The translations under genes and the position numbers were made by a program. The notes below the pieces were generated by a model. That model was not told where the DNA came from and did not search any database. It was given only the letters and a program-made list of their open reading frames with translations. Positions 25,264 to 34,823 of a stretch of 53,554 nucleotides of DNA are shown piece by piece (the first letter of the stretch is position 1; each line of letters opens with the position of its first letter). Source of the stretch: an uncultured Eubacterium sp. (GTDB lineage Bacteria; Bacillota; Clostridia; Lachnospirales; Lachnospiraceae); assembly GCA_910584065.1 (NCBI GenBank), contig CAJTZN010000024.1:1-53554 (forward strand). The letters are read 5' to 3'.

Positions 25264-25960
25264 CGCTCTCCACCTCCTTTACCGGAAACAGCCAGGCTCC
25301 CGCCGCCGAAGCCGCGACGGATGCAAGAATGATCACAAAACCACTGCTGACATTTTTCAGTCCCGGCACATAATAAAACAGGCAGCTGATCGAGACCGCA
25401 ACCGCCACGACGACCCGCACCGGCTTTTTCTCCCTTGCCGCCGGCAGGATAATCGCTAGAAACATCCCGTAAATCGCAATCCCGAGTGCCGAGACGACAG
25501 ACGCCGGCAAAATCTGGCCCATCAGGGCGCCAAACAGCGTCCCCGCACTCCAGCCCAGAAACGGCATCGTAGCAAGCCCAAACAAATAAGCGCGCCCGAC
25601 CAGATGTGGATTACTCATCGCGACCGCAAAGATTTCATCCGTATTCGCAAATCCCAGGATCAGGCGGTACGCCGTACTCATCGACGCATCCACTTTCTGC
25701 GACAGGGACAATGACATGAGCGCATAGCGGAGATTGATGACGAACTGTGTCAAAAACATCTCAAACCATGCCCCTCCGGCTGCCATAAGCGGCAGCGCCG
25801 CAAACTGCCCTGCCGATGTTAAGTTTGTCATTGACATCAGCGTTGCCTCCCACCAGGCCAGCCCCTCACCGACCGCCATCAGTCCAAACGTAAAGCTGAC
25901 CGAAAGATATCCGAGCGCGATCGGGATCCCGTCCCGGATTCCCCGTGTGTATTGTTTCAT
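25253..25960 (-). CDS. azlC: Branched-chain amino acid exporter subunit AzlC
   Basis: A 235-residue polytopic protein (about 6-7 helices) with the AzlC signature GIPIALGYLSVSFTFGLMAV and the FANTDEIFAVAMS motif. I prefer the ATG at 25960 (GGAAG close upstream) to that at 25975. It forms a two-gene unit with azlD. A terminator-like hairpin lies directly upstream and separates it from the ABC operon. Confidence 0.92.
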   Translation of the reverse strand: MKQYTRGIRDGIPIALGYLSVSFTFGLMAVGEGLAWWEATLMSMTNLTSAGQFAALPLMAAGGAWFEMFLTQFVINLRYALMSLSLSQKVDASMSTAYRLILGFANTDEIFAVAMSNPHLVGRAYLFGLATMPFLGWSAGTLFGALMGQILPASVVSALGIAIYGMFLAIILPAAREKKPVRVVVAVAVSISCLFYYVPGLKNVSSGFVIILASVAASAAGAWLFPVKEVESGDQ

Positions 25961-26001
25961 TTGTCTTCCATCCATTCTGGTTCTGGTTTATGTATCAAAA
26001 T

Positions 26002-26020
26002 CAAGTTGCGGAGCAACTTG
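26002..26020 (-). terminator. Terminator-like hairpin between ABC operon and azlCD
   Basis: On the minus strand CAAGTTGC and GCAACTTG pair around a 3-base loop and are followed by ATTTTG. The T run is short. Confidence 0.5.
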
Positions 26021-26077
26021 CCATCACTTATTTTATCACATCATCCCCGACTGAGGCAAGTGCCATCCGGCATCCTT

Positions 26078-26746
26078 CTATTTATACACCCGGCGCACCT
26101 GAAATAACAGCGTACCGCCTGCCAGAAAGACAAACGTACCCGCTGCCGCTTTCACCGACAGCACCGGATCCCAGGCTGCGGACTGCATCTCCCTCGGAAA
26201 CACAGACAAAAAACCAAACATATTCAGCGGATCAAATAAGTTCAGATAGATACAGTATAAAACACTGACCATGAGCGCCGCTCCCGTATTCTGCAATAAA
26301 AAGCAGGTAAAAAAAGTAAGGCTTCCCACCATCGCGGACTCGTAAAGAAGCTGCCACAAAACAACCTCTTCCATCGGGCATATCGCTCCATACAGACAAA
26401 AACCGCCGACCACGAGCAGCAGATAACCCGACATCGCTGCCAGCTGCCCCACAAAAACATAAATCTGCCTGTGGAACAAGTACATCAACTCATTGCCGTC
26501 AGAAGAGAAAAAATCCGTCGTAAATACGATCGGCCACCACCCCGAAAACAACGGGATCCACACGTGCAGCTGGCGAATAATATCCGCCTGCCTCACATCA
26601 CTGGAATTTCCAGACGACACGATCGTCCAAACAATAGCCGGCATGAGAAACAGCAGTACAACAACCGGAACGATAAACCGTATTTTACTTTTCGTCATCT
26701 GTACCACATACATTTTCACCATACATTTGTCATCCCTTTTGCGCAT
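26078..26746 (-). CDS. ABC transporter membrane subunit (ABC-2-like)
   Basis: A 222-residue protein with six hydrophobic segments (FIVPVVVLLFLMPAIVWTIV at the N-terminus, QLAAMSGYLLLVVGGFCLYG in the middle), as in small ABC-2 permeases. It is the last gene of the operon after the ATPase. Start codons at 26746 and 26722 both have plausible ribosome sites. The substrate is unknown. Confidence 0.7.
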   Translation of the reverse strand: MRKRDDKCMVKMYVVQMTKSKIRFIVPVVVLLFLMPAIVWTIVSSGNSSDVRQADIIRQLHVWIPLFSGWWPIVFTTDFFSSDGNELMYLFHRQIYVFVGQLAAMSGYLLLVVGGFCLYGAICPMEEVVLWQLLYESAMVGSLTFFTCFLLQNTGAALMVSVLYCIYLNLFDPLNMFGFLSVFPREMQSAAWDPVLSVKAAAGTFVFLAGGTLLFQVRRVYK

Positions 26747-26842
26747 TCATTTCCTTTCGCCCACTTAACTATGCCGACTTAATCCCGCCTGTTTAACCCC
26801 GCCTGTTTAACCCCATCGGCATAACCCTATCATCCCGCCGGC

Positions 26843-27538
26843 TTACCCCTGCCTGTTCAACCTCGCCAAATACCCCTGTTCGAGCGTGCCGTCCTCTTCC
26901 CCCGAAAACGCACACGCCTCTGCCACGGTCGCATACTCCAGCAATTCCCCGTCTTTCATCATGATCACGCGGTCACAAACAGATTCCACATCCTCTACAA
27001 TGTGCGTGGAGATCACGATACATTTCCTCTCACGGTCTAACTGGCGGATAATTTCTTTAAACCTCGCTCGTTCCTCCGGATCGAGTCCCGTCGTCGGCTC
27101 ATCAAACAGAAGGACATCCGGATCCCCCAAGACTGCCTGCGCGATGCCGAGGCGTCGCTGCATCCCGCCCGAAAGCTGCCCCGCCTTATCCTGCGCGCGG
27201 TCAGACAAATGGACCAGATCCAATACCCGCATGATCTCATCGGTCCGTTTCCCTTTCGGCACCTTTTTCGCAACAGCAAAATAATCCATCATATCTATTA
27301 CCTTTAATTCCCGGAACAGGCCGAATTTCTGCGGGAGATACCCGATCGTCATGCCGTTTTCCATCTCCACGCTGCCTGAAGTCACCGGATATAATCCCAA
27401 AATACAGCGAAGCAGCGTCGTCTTACCCGCGCCATTCGGCCCCAACATGCCATAGCATCCCGCGGCAAGTTCGCACGTAAAGTCCCGGACTGCCTCACGG
27501 TGTTTAAATTTTTTTGTTACGGAATCTATTTTTATCAT
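26843..27538 (-). CDS. ABC transporter ATP-binding protein
   Basis: Walker A MLGPNGAGKTTL, Q-loop GYLPQKFGLF, signature LSGGMQRRLGIAQ, Walker B VLLFDEPTTGLD and switch His in ISTHIVEDVE are all present. GGAGG lies 5 bases before the ATG at 27538. It sits between two membrane subunits, in the order permease-ATPase-permease, typical of export-type ABC-2 systems such as peptide or antimicrobial-resistance transporters. Confidence 0.93.
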   Translation of the reverse strand: MIKIDSVTKKFKHREAVRDFTCELAAGCYGMLGPNGAGKTTLLRCILGLYPVTSGSVEMENGMTIGYLPQKFGLFRELKVIDMMDYFAVAKKVPKGKRTDEIMRVLDLVHLSDRAQDKAGQLSGGMQRRLGIAQAVLGDPDVLLFDEPTTGLDPEERARFKEIIRQLDRERKCIVISTHIVEDVESVCDRVIMMKDGELLEYATVAEACAFSGEEDGTLEQGYLARLNRQG

Positions 27539-27554
27539 GCCGTCCTCCTTCTCG

Positions 27555-29525
27555 CTATTCCTGTTTATCCTGCCCATTTCCGTCCATCAGACGCTGCAAA
27601 AACTGCTCCGGTAAACAATCATCGTTTTCATCCATAAGATATGCCATAACAGCCCGGGCTGTCGGCTGCACGCCATTCGTTTTCAGCAGACGTACAAGCA
27701 GATCTTGAAGCCTGTCTTCTTCTGACATCTCAGACTCTTCCAACTCATCACCCAATAATTCCATTTCATTTACATCTGTTTCTTCATTTAGGTTCAACAT
27801 AAAGAAAATATTTTTTAACGCTTCTTTTCCCTTCGCCCGGACTTTATTTTTCATCACTTCATATTCCGATACCGCCTGCCCGATCATCACATAATCGTCA
27901 AATTCGTAATAACTGCCAAGCCCATTATACAATGTACTTGTCGGAATCACGACCCGTTTCTTCGCCTGCGCCGGCAAGTCCAGGGCCGTATCTCCCGTAA
28001 GGCCGTAACATGCCAGTAATTTCTCCCATGCCTCTTCAAATTCCTGCGAATCCACCGCAGAAGCCACAAGATTTGTCAGTCCCGACAATGGATACGTGAT
28101 CTGGCAGACGCCGTCCCGTTCGGCCTCCTCATAGACGCCGCCAAGCAAAAGGACGTTCGAAGAATCCCCTTCAAAACCGTCTCCATTCACCGCCAGATTG
28201 CTGGCCGTTTTCAGTCCCTGCACCGCTATTCGAAAATGCGACGTATACTCATCAACACACATAAACTGCCCATCTGAATACACATTTCTTTTCCCGGCTT
28301 TTGGATACCATGCAAAAAAGCCAGGAAGAAAACAGGCATTCCGGTTTGCGTAAAACGCCGGGCTGCTTCCGTGGTAGGAAACAGTAATGGATGAGCAATC
28401 TGCCTGATCTGGATTCCCGATCGTCACCCAGTCCCCGTCCTGCACAAACTCCAATGATCTTCCTTCCGCATCCTGCACATCCGAAACTTCGTATCCGTGA
28501 AAGAGTGTAAATGTATACTGTGGCAGCGCTGCCCCGTCTCCGAGTTCCATCCCCACCACGGCCGATAACTCACGCCCAAAACGAATATCCATCTCATAAG
28601 ACGTTACCTGAAAATCGACATCCTCCTGAACCTTCTCTCCCCCATCATAGGCAGCCTGCTGAAACGCCGCGGCGTCTGGATGAGCTCCCATCAGCAGGAT
28701 ACTTCCCTTGTTCACAACAAAGAACCCGCAGGCGACAAGCCATCCGACAAGAACAATCGTACTTACTACCATTTTCTTTTTTCTTCGTTTCCACCGCTTA
28801 CACACAAAAACATAACTACCTGCTCCGATCCAGGCAAGCATCGTCGCGATCCGGTACCCCTCCACCTGAACGCCGTAAAGTGGATCCGGAAACGCGTCAA
28901 TATCCGGCGGCAGGATACAAAGCCAGTCCCTCAATACAAATACCGGGATCCCATACCAAATCTGCCATTTCAATAAAAAATCGACCGTAAGCGGAACCGT
29001 AAGCAATACGCCAAACAGAATGACAAAATATCCGGCAAACCGCTTGCGGATTTTGGACACCAGATACCCCATCATGGCAGAAGTGACCGAGATGAGAAAC
29101 ACATTAACTGACAGCACGTTCCACAATTCGGACATACAAGCCGCCGGCATATGGAGTAAAAAGAAGCCAACCCCCATATAGATCAGAAAGATGACCGCAT
29201 ACAGAAGAACCATAGTCCCGAGAACCAGAAGCTGGTACCCCTCCACGATCCACGCCCTCTCCCGCAGCGTTTCATCCAAGCCCGCACTTGTGCCCTTCCG
29301 CATAAATTCATAAGAAATAAAAACAAAGAACAGAAATCCCATCACACACAGATAATTTAAGTCCGATATGAAATAAATAGACTGTGCCTCCATAGGATCC
29401 GCCAGCACAAAACTCCGCAGCAAACGGAATAAAAACACATTTTCCGCCAACAGTAAAATGGCGTATGGCACGCTCACACTTATGCTTTGGATAAAAAGTT
29501 TTATCGTATTTTTATATGTAGTCAT
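27555..29525 (-). CDS. ABC transporter permease with large extracytoplasmic domain
   Basis: The first 260 residues contain about six transmembrane helices. After an additional helix (VSTIVLVGWLVACGFFVVNK) there are about 370 soluble residues, partly beta-rich (ITVSYHGSSPAFYANRNACF, then SNLAVNGDGF). Their layout resembles the N-terminal beta domain of M1-type aminopeptidases fused to permeases in other bacteria. No HEXXH zinc motif is present, so peptidase activity is not supported. The C-terminal tail (residues 560-656) is acidic and helical. The gene starts next to the MmcQ stop. Confidence 0.7.
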   Translation of the reverse strand: MTTYKNTIKLFIQSISVSVPYAILLLAENVFLFRLLRSFVLADPMEAQSIYFISDLNYLCVMGFLFFVFISYEFMRKGTSAGLDETLRERAWIVEGYQLLVLGTMVLLYAVIFLIYMGVGFFLLHMPAACMSELWNVLSVNVFLISVTSAMMGYLVSKIRKRFAGYFVILFGVLLTVPLTVDFLLKWQIWYGIPVFVLRDWLCILPPDIDAFPDPLYGVQVEGYRIATMLAWIGAGSYVFVCKRWKRRKKKMVVSTIVLVGWLVACGFFVVNKGSILLMGAHPDAAAFQQAAYDGGEKVQEDVDFQVTSYEMDIRFGRELSAVVGMELGDGAALPQYTFTLFHGYEVSDVQDAEGRSLEFVQDGDWVTIGNPDQADCSSITVSYHGSSPAFYANRNACFLPGFFAWYPKAGKRNVYSDGQFMCVDEYTSHFRIAVQGLKTASNLAVNGDGFEGDSSNVLLLGGVYEEAERDGVCQITYPLSGLTNLVASAVDSQEFEEAWEKLLACYGLTGDTALDLPAQAKKRVVIPTSTLYNGLGSYYEFDDYVMIGQAVSEYEVMKNKVRAKGKEALKNIFFMLNLNEETDVNEMELLGDELEESEMSEEDRLQDLLVRLLKTNGVQPTARAVMAYLMDENDDCLPEQFLQRLMDGNGQDKQE

Positions 29526-29526
29526 C

Positions 29527-29907
29527 CTATATCCCCCTCGCCTTTTTGAGTGTCGAAGCCGTCGCCAGAAAACTCATATGGATCAAGTCAAAAACCCTGT
29601 CTTTTGCAACGGTCCCATCCAGAAGAACCGAGATCCAGTGCTGCTTATTCATATGATACGCAGGCATGATGCCGTTATCCTGAATGATCATATCGCGGAA
29701 GAACATATCATCCACTTTCAGATTGATCACATCAACAGGGTCGTCCCCCGGCAGACCCAGCTTGCATCTTTGTACGCACATGACGAGAGCAAACCATTTA
29801 TTATTGTCGCTATGACGAAATACGGCATTGCTGTCATACTTCTGCCACGGGTATTCCGGTACTATCTTATATTTCTTTTTTATGAAATCAAATACTATTT
29901 GGCGCAA
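29527..29907 (-). CDS. MmcQ/YjbR-family DNA-binding-like protein
   Basis: A 126-residue protein with the family hallmarks WFALVMCV (first half) and AYHMNKQHWISVLLDG. MmcQ/YjbR proteins have a double-wing DNA-binding fold of unknown role. The start is TTG at 29907 with GGGAGG 6 bases upstream; no ATG fits. It is the first gene of the ABC operon. A TATAAT at about 29950 could be its promoter, but the -35 box is weak. Confidence 0.85.
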   Translation of the reverse strand: MRQIVFDFIKKKYKIVPEYPWQKYDSNAVFRHSDNNKWFALVMCVQRCKLGLPGDDPVDVINLKVDDMFFRDMIIQDNGIMPAYHMNKQHWISVLLDGTVAKDRVFDLIHMSFLATASTLKKARGI

Positions 29908-30028
29908 ATCGCACCTCCCTCTTCTGCAACCAGCCCTTTTCCTACATAATCAATTATACTGCAATAATTCCCTAAATAAAAGTCCTTTTTCTTGCAATCC
30001 CTCCTTTTTATTTACGTTTTTATTTACG

Positions 30029-33000
30029 TCAATTCAAAGATATCTCCACCGCACCGGAGCGCCTCCTCCGATCTGCTCCGTCTATCGTGTAAAGACAGAC
30101 GCGCACTGACGCTTCTGCCTCACGATTTGAGAGTTCTGTCTGCCAGCAGGTACCATCTAACGGCTCTACGACCCTGTGACCGTCTCTGGTCATAAGTTCC
30201 ACACCATATGTATGATCCGCATCCACCCCTGGATGTTCCCACGTTATGCACAGTTTTTTCCCCTGAATGCACGCACCCACATTTTTCGGCATCGGCACTA
30301 CTTCCAAAGAAACCGGGCGGCTCCACTGCCCCTGCCTGAACGGTTCTACCAACCTTAGTTTCGCCTTCTCCCCTCTCGACCACTCACAGGAAATGTGTCG
30401 CGCATCCAGTGTAAGGACTCTTCCATCCGGATACAATAGCTGTCTGTACCTGTCATCGTCTGTCTCCCAAATGACTGTCACAAGTCCGTCCTCCCTGCAT
30501 ATAACTTCTAAAATCTCAGGTACGCAAAGCTGCTTCCACAATATGCTGACCACCCGCGAAATTCTCCCCTCTATTTCTTCCGTCATGGGTTGAACCGTGA
30601 TCTGGTAAGAAATATGTTCCGCGAGTTTGTCCAAACGTACGAGAGTTGCGGATTCGGCTACCTCCTGCACGTCAACCCTGTTTCCAGCAGCATCACAACA
30701 TATGACCCGGTATCTGTCGGCAAACGAAACCCGTTCCCACTCCACCACGATCCCCTCATTCGCCGGATAGGTGCTAATATTCTCTGGTGCCTGTATATCA
30801 TAAAGCCAAAGCGCGCCAAATACCGCCGCCGGACCTGTAACAGTCCCCGCCTTTCCCCGGATCATAACCGTTACCGCCCGGTCCGGCTCCTGCTGCATTT
30901 CAATCTGCCTTTTTTCGTCCGCTCTTTTTTTGACAGCTGTTTCCTGTTGTTTTTCTCCCCTTCTCTTACATACGCTCTCCACCTCATACTCGTCCGCCCG
31001 TTCCACTTCATCCCAGGTGATACAAAGCCGCTTTTCCATGCAAAAATAACGCACCCGTATATTCTCCGGACGCTTTAACAAATAAACAGAGGCATCCTTT
31101 CCCTTCACCGCTCCTTCCTGATTCCATGCATACACCCCGATCTGGTATTCATTTCCTGTCGCAACCCGGTATAATCTCTGTTTTCCGTACGAATCATTTA
31201 TATTTTCCTCATCAATTACCCTCACATCAAACTGGTATTCCCCCGCTCCGGTATCCTCACAGCCACCCAGAGCTAATTGAAACGTTTCCCCTGAAGCAGA
31301 CTTCTCTGTCACGATCGGGTAATATCCATCCGCCCTGTCACACGCCTTCCAGCAGATTTTCAATACATCCTCTTCAAAAGATAACATCGGCGCTTCCGGT
31401 ACTGCCGGACCATTCTCCGACCCTTCCCCGCAAGCTTCCGGCGCCCTCTTCCCTACCGTATAATTCCCCTCTGTATCAATAACACCAAAAAGACCAACAA
31501 GGGATAATGCGATACTCGCCATTCCCACCATGCCCTCCCATTCACTGGACAGAACGCTCGTCAATGCCCCCACAAGGGATTTTGCCAATGCTTCTTTTAA
31601 CCCTTGGCAGATCAGATAACTTACCAGCTCATTGATCCCCCACGTGATTCCCTCGATTGTGAGAAATTTGATCAGTTTTTTCATCCCTTCTTCCGTCATA
31701 ATATGATCAAAGCATTTCAGGCTGATTGCCTGTTCAAAGATGTCCGCTCCAATATTTTTAATATTTTCCCCTAATATTTTCAGAAACTTTTCACAGGATA
31801 ATGAGGAACAATCTTCCTTTTTTATCGTTACTTCCAGATCATCAAATGGAATTTCCGCAAACTCTTCACCTCCCTCTTTCGAGAACACAGATTCTGAATT
31901 GAATTTTATTATCACACAAAACTTTATCGCCAGCTGTTCCTTATCTAAATTGATTCCCTTAGATGTTATCTTCAGCTTCGTTTTGATTTCAGGACTTTCC
32001 AAAATCCTCACTTTGCAGGAACCATTTCCCGGTTTCATATTCGGAATTTTCATATTTACGTTCGGTTGTTTGTAAAACTCAGAGCCCTTCAGGTGGAATC
32101 CCGTTTCATCCATTATAAAACCAATCTTACCATGTAAGAAAAAATCTCCTTTAAAGTCTATTTCTCCTTCCATATTTTTCTTTCTTACTTTAATATCAAT
32201 ATCGCCGATTTTTTTAGAAAGCATTTCCACAGAAGTATGCAGTTTAAACTCCCTCGTACTTTTCTTTTTAGATACGGCAATCGATACCTCCGGACCTGTA
32301 ACCACATGTTCACCCTGCTCTTGCAAATAAAATCGAACAAAGGCTAAATTGATCTCATCCTTGATCCGCGCAGCTGCAGACAGGTTGTTTTCTTCGTTCC
32401 AACCCAAAGAAAGGGTGCATTCAGGTAAAAAGAAAATTTTTGTATCCAGCTGCGCACATAATCCCGGCCAGTATACTACACCATTTAGAATAACCGCACT
32501 TTGCCCTGCGCAATACCAGATCCGGCCGTTATATAACTGAATATCCAAAATATCCACCCACTCCACGCCGCAATACTTCCTGACAAGGCCGCTGATCGAA
32601 AGTTTCTGCTTCTCCCCATCACCGACCCGGACCTCCACTACTTTCGGCTGGCGCTCAGAAAATAAAATACTGGCGCTCAGCGTCACGTCCGAGATACTGA
32701 CTTTTCCCGCAAAATACACGGTTTCTGTAATGTTCTCTTTTTCTAGTGCTTTTTCTACTTCCTGAACGGATTCGGACATCGCGCAGAAAGAAACTTCTTC
32801 CAATGTAGTCTGCGGAATACCAAGCGGTTCTTTGATGGTTCCAATTTTACCTGTCAGCTTTATTTTTTTATGCTTTGATGTTTTCTCATAAACGATATTT
32901 ACCATGAATTCCGGCAGTGTAAGTTTCGGAAAAGAGATCTGCAAATTTCCCGCTGCAGAAAAAACAAACTCTCCCCCGTTCCCCTGCTTCTCTATCTTTA

Positions 33001-34180
33001 CATTAAGTTCCGTAATACACAGGAATCCAAGGAATGTAATCTGATCCACATATCCGCAAAGGGAAATCCGCTGCCCCGGTTCCGCCGGAATAAAGCCTGA
33101 CAGTATACAGTCTCCCTGCATATCCCATACATTTTGCAGGAAGCTGTCTGTCAATACCAGCCTGATCCGAAACGTCAGTCCCCTGTCCAGTAACAGCTCC
33201 CTTTCACCTTTACCTTCCTGACATACCGGACCTGCCCCGCCGTTCCACGCTTCGTGATTCATTTGCGGAAGTGGCCTGTCATCCGGCACCGTTATGGTCT
33301 GCCTCACACTGGATAAGAAAACGGCTCCTTCAATCTCCCCCAATCCGAGAAATTCCTCCGCCCCATTCAGTGAATCCGAAATATCTGACAGCGAAAAACA
33401 TTGCAGCTGCAGCCCCATCCACCACGTATACTGCCCGTTTTGTTTGGAAAACCGAAGCATAAATGTCAAACCTGACTTCTCTTTGAACTGATATGTGCCC
33501 CAAAGCGAGAAGCTCTGTTCCGTAAGATTTAACGTTGCTTCCAATGAAAAAATCTTTTCTGGTTTCGCGTATTGCTGCGGCAGCGGGAGCGAAGTATAGC
33601 TGTTCATTCCCGATATGGAATCAATAAAATCCGCTAATTCAATGCTTCCAAATCTGAGTGTGATAACCGTTTCCGCTTTCGGTGTCCCTTCATCCAGCCG
33701 TCTCTGCGCCGTGTCTGTTTCCCCGCCCGTTACCTGCAGCTTCAGAGTGGCCTGGGCATACTGTCCCCCCAGACGAAATGTCCCTGACAGGAAAATCTCA
33801 TACTGTCCACTCTTCTTCCCGCCATCGGCCCTGTATTGCACGCTCCCTTTCATCTTTTCAATACAGAACTTCCCCTGTCCGTACCTGCCGTCCCAGTCTT
33901 TGGAAAAGCTGACCGTCACGCCAAATGAGCCGTCGGAGATCAGATAATATACAGCGGCCCGGCCTTCCACATGCTGACCGATGTCAAATCCCTGCTGCTC
34001 CAGTTTCGGCGGGCATACAAAGTCGCCGCCGAATAAACCGGCGGCTTCCTGAAAATTTATACGATTCCGAAAACATAGCTCTCCCGCAAAACGGTTCAGT
34101 TTATCCGCCTGTATATCCGCATACAGACGGCCTTCGCCTTTGTCTCCAATGTCAAAGAGCAGCATCATTTCTGCATTCAT
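30029..34180 (-). CDS. 1383-residue beta-rich protein with C-terminal FnIII domains (operon gene 5)
   Basis: No signal peptide (MNAEMMLLFDIGDKGEGRLY). Residues 1-780 are a long series of beta-strand segments (for example LTFMLRFSKQNGQYTWWMGL). A hydrophobic helical stretch follows at about 820-905 (KSLVGALTSVLSSEWEGMVG), then about four FnIII-like repeats (about 930-1383; ICWKACDRADGYYPI, LCITWDEVERADEYEVE). The first part reminds me of DUF6603-type proteins, but that is weak and from memory. It is the last and largest gene of the five-gene operon, starting 9 bases after gene 4. The function is unknown. Confidence 0.7.
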   Translation of the reverse strand: MNAEMMLLFDIGDKGEGRLYADIQADKLNRFAGELCFRNRINFQEAAGLFGGDFVCPPKLEQQGFDIGQHVEGRAAVYYLISDGSFGVTVSFSKDWDGRYGQGKFCIEKMKGSVQYRADGGKKSGQYEIFLSGTFRLGGQYAQATLKLQVTGGETDTAQRRLDEGTPKAETVITLRFGSIELADFIDSISGMNSYTSLPLPQQYAKPEKIFSLEATLNLTEQSFSLWGTYQFKEKSGLTFMLRFSKQNGQYTWWMGLQLQCFSLSDISDSLNGAEEFLGLGEIEGAVFLSSVRQTITVPDDRPLPQMNHEAWNGGAGPVCQEGKGERELLLDRGLTFRIRLVLTDSFLQNVWDMQGDCILSGFIPAEPGQRISLCGYVDQITFLGFLCITELNVKIEKQGNGGEFVFSAAGNLQISFPKLTLPEFMVNIVYEKTSKHKKIKLTGKIGTIKEPLGIPQTTLEEVSFCAMSESVQEVEKALEKENITETVYFAGKVSISDVTLSASILFSERQPKVVEVRVGDGEKQKLSISGLVRKYCGVEWVDILDIQLYNGRIWYCAGQSAVILNGVVYWPGLCAQLDTKIFFLPECTLSLGWNEENNLSAAARIKDEINLAFVRFYLQEQGEHVVTGPEVSIAVSKKKSTREFKLHTSVEMLSKKIGDIDIKVRKKNMEGEIDFKGDFFLHGKIGFIMDETGFHLKGSEFYKQPNVNMKIPNMKPGNGSCKVRILESPEIKTKLKITSKGINLDKEQLAIKFCVIIKFNSESVFSKEGGEEFAEIPFDDLEVTIKKEDCSSLSCEKFLKILGENIKNIGADIFEQAISLKCFDHIMTEEGMKKLIKFLTIEGITWGINELVSYLICQGLKEALAKSLVGALTSVLSSEWEGMVGMASIALSLVGLFGVIDTEGNYTVGKRAPEACGEGSENGPAVPEAPMLSFEEDVLKICWKACDRADGYYPIVTEKSASGETFQLALGGCEDTGAGEYQFDVRVIDEENINDSYGKQRLYRVATGNEYQIGVYAWNQEGAVKGKDASVYLLKRPENIRVRYFCMEKRLCITWDEVERADEYEVESVCKRRGEKQQETAVKKRADEKRQIEMQQEPDRAVTVMIRGKAGTVTGPAAVFGALWLYDIQAPENISTYPANEGIVVEWERVSFADRYRVICCDAAGNRVDVQEVAESATLVRLDKLAEHISYQITVQPMTEEIEGRISRVVSILWKQLCVPEILEVICREDGLVTVIWETDDDRYRQLLYPDGRVLTLDARHISCEWSRGEKAKLRLVEPFRQGQWSRPVSLEVVPMPKNVGACIQGKKLCITWEHPGVDADHTYGVELMTRDGHRVVEPLDGTCWQTELSNREAEASVRVCLYTIDGADRRRRSGAVEISLN

Positions 34181-34189
34181 AGTAGTCCC

Positions 34190-34807
34190 CTATACCAGTT
34201 CAAGACTCAAGTTTTCCCCGATTTCATCCAGCGTCCAGATATTCATGCGGTCTAAAACCTTTTGTCGCTCTGTATCCCATACATTAATGTAAATATCCCT
34301 TATTGACAAAAATTTAAAATCGTCTGTAGATGGGCGTTTTTGTGACTTAATGCGAATGCCAATTGCATATTCTAAATGTTTTTTTGTTTCCTGATCATTA
34401 TCCGATGCCTGCTCTCCAGCAATCAACAAATCGCCTTTCTTCTGATCAACTATTTTGCTTGTAGAATTAGCTATTGTTTTTTCCCCTTTATAATAGACAA
34501 ACGTCTGCATAAATGTAAATTCCGCATCTTCTAGTCCAAAGATTTTCAACGCGTTCTTGACATCCTCGGACTTTACTGGTGCATTGTAGCCCCCAGAACT
34601 TTCTTTTCCATCGTGTTCAATAATATAAATCGTCCTGTTGATTTCTTTCACCACATCATCAACGGTAAACGATTGATTTTCCTCCTGTTCAGAAGGCATA
34701 ACAAGAAACTGTGTGATCATCTTTTGATCCTTCTTCCCGCGTGACACCACCCCGACCACGTTCGCGCCAAACAATTGCGCCTCTACTGCTGCCTGTACAT
34801 TCGCCAT
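34190..34807 (-). CDS. Hypothetical protein, 205 residues (operon gene 4)
   Basis: Starts MANVQAAVEAQLFGANVVGV with GAGGAGG about 9 bases upstream; an open frame upstream is not preceded by a site. The composition is mixed alpha/beta and hydrophilic, with no signal peptide or membrane helix. I do not recognise a family. It sits between two unrecognised proteins in the operon with spacings of 16 and 9 bases, so a structural or accessory role in the same complex is plausible. Confidence 0.6.
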   Translation of the reverse strand: MANVQAAVEAQLFGANVVGVVSRGKKDQKMITQFLVMPSEQEENQSFTVDDVVKEINRTIYIIEHDGKESSGGYNAPVKSEDVKNALKIFGLEDAEFTFMQTFVYYKGEKTIANSTSKIVDQKKGDLLIAGEQASDNDQETKKHLEYAIGIRIKSQKRPSTDDFKFLSIRDIYINVWDTERQKVLDRMNIWTLDEIGENLSLELV

Positions 34808-34823
34808 AACAAATACCTCCTCG

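Noticed and set aside
26747..26842. Repeated CCCGCCTGTTTAAC in the gap after the ABC ATPase
   Set aside because: Only two or three short copies; no stem or regulatory layout. Probably a small local duplication.
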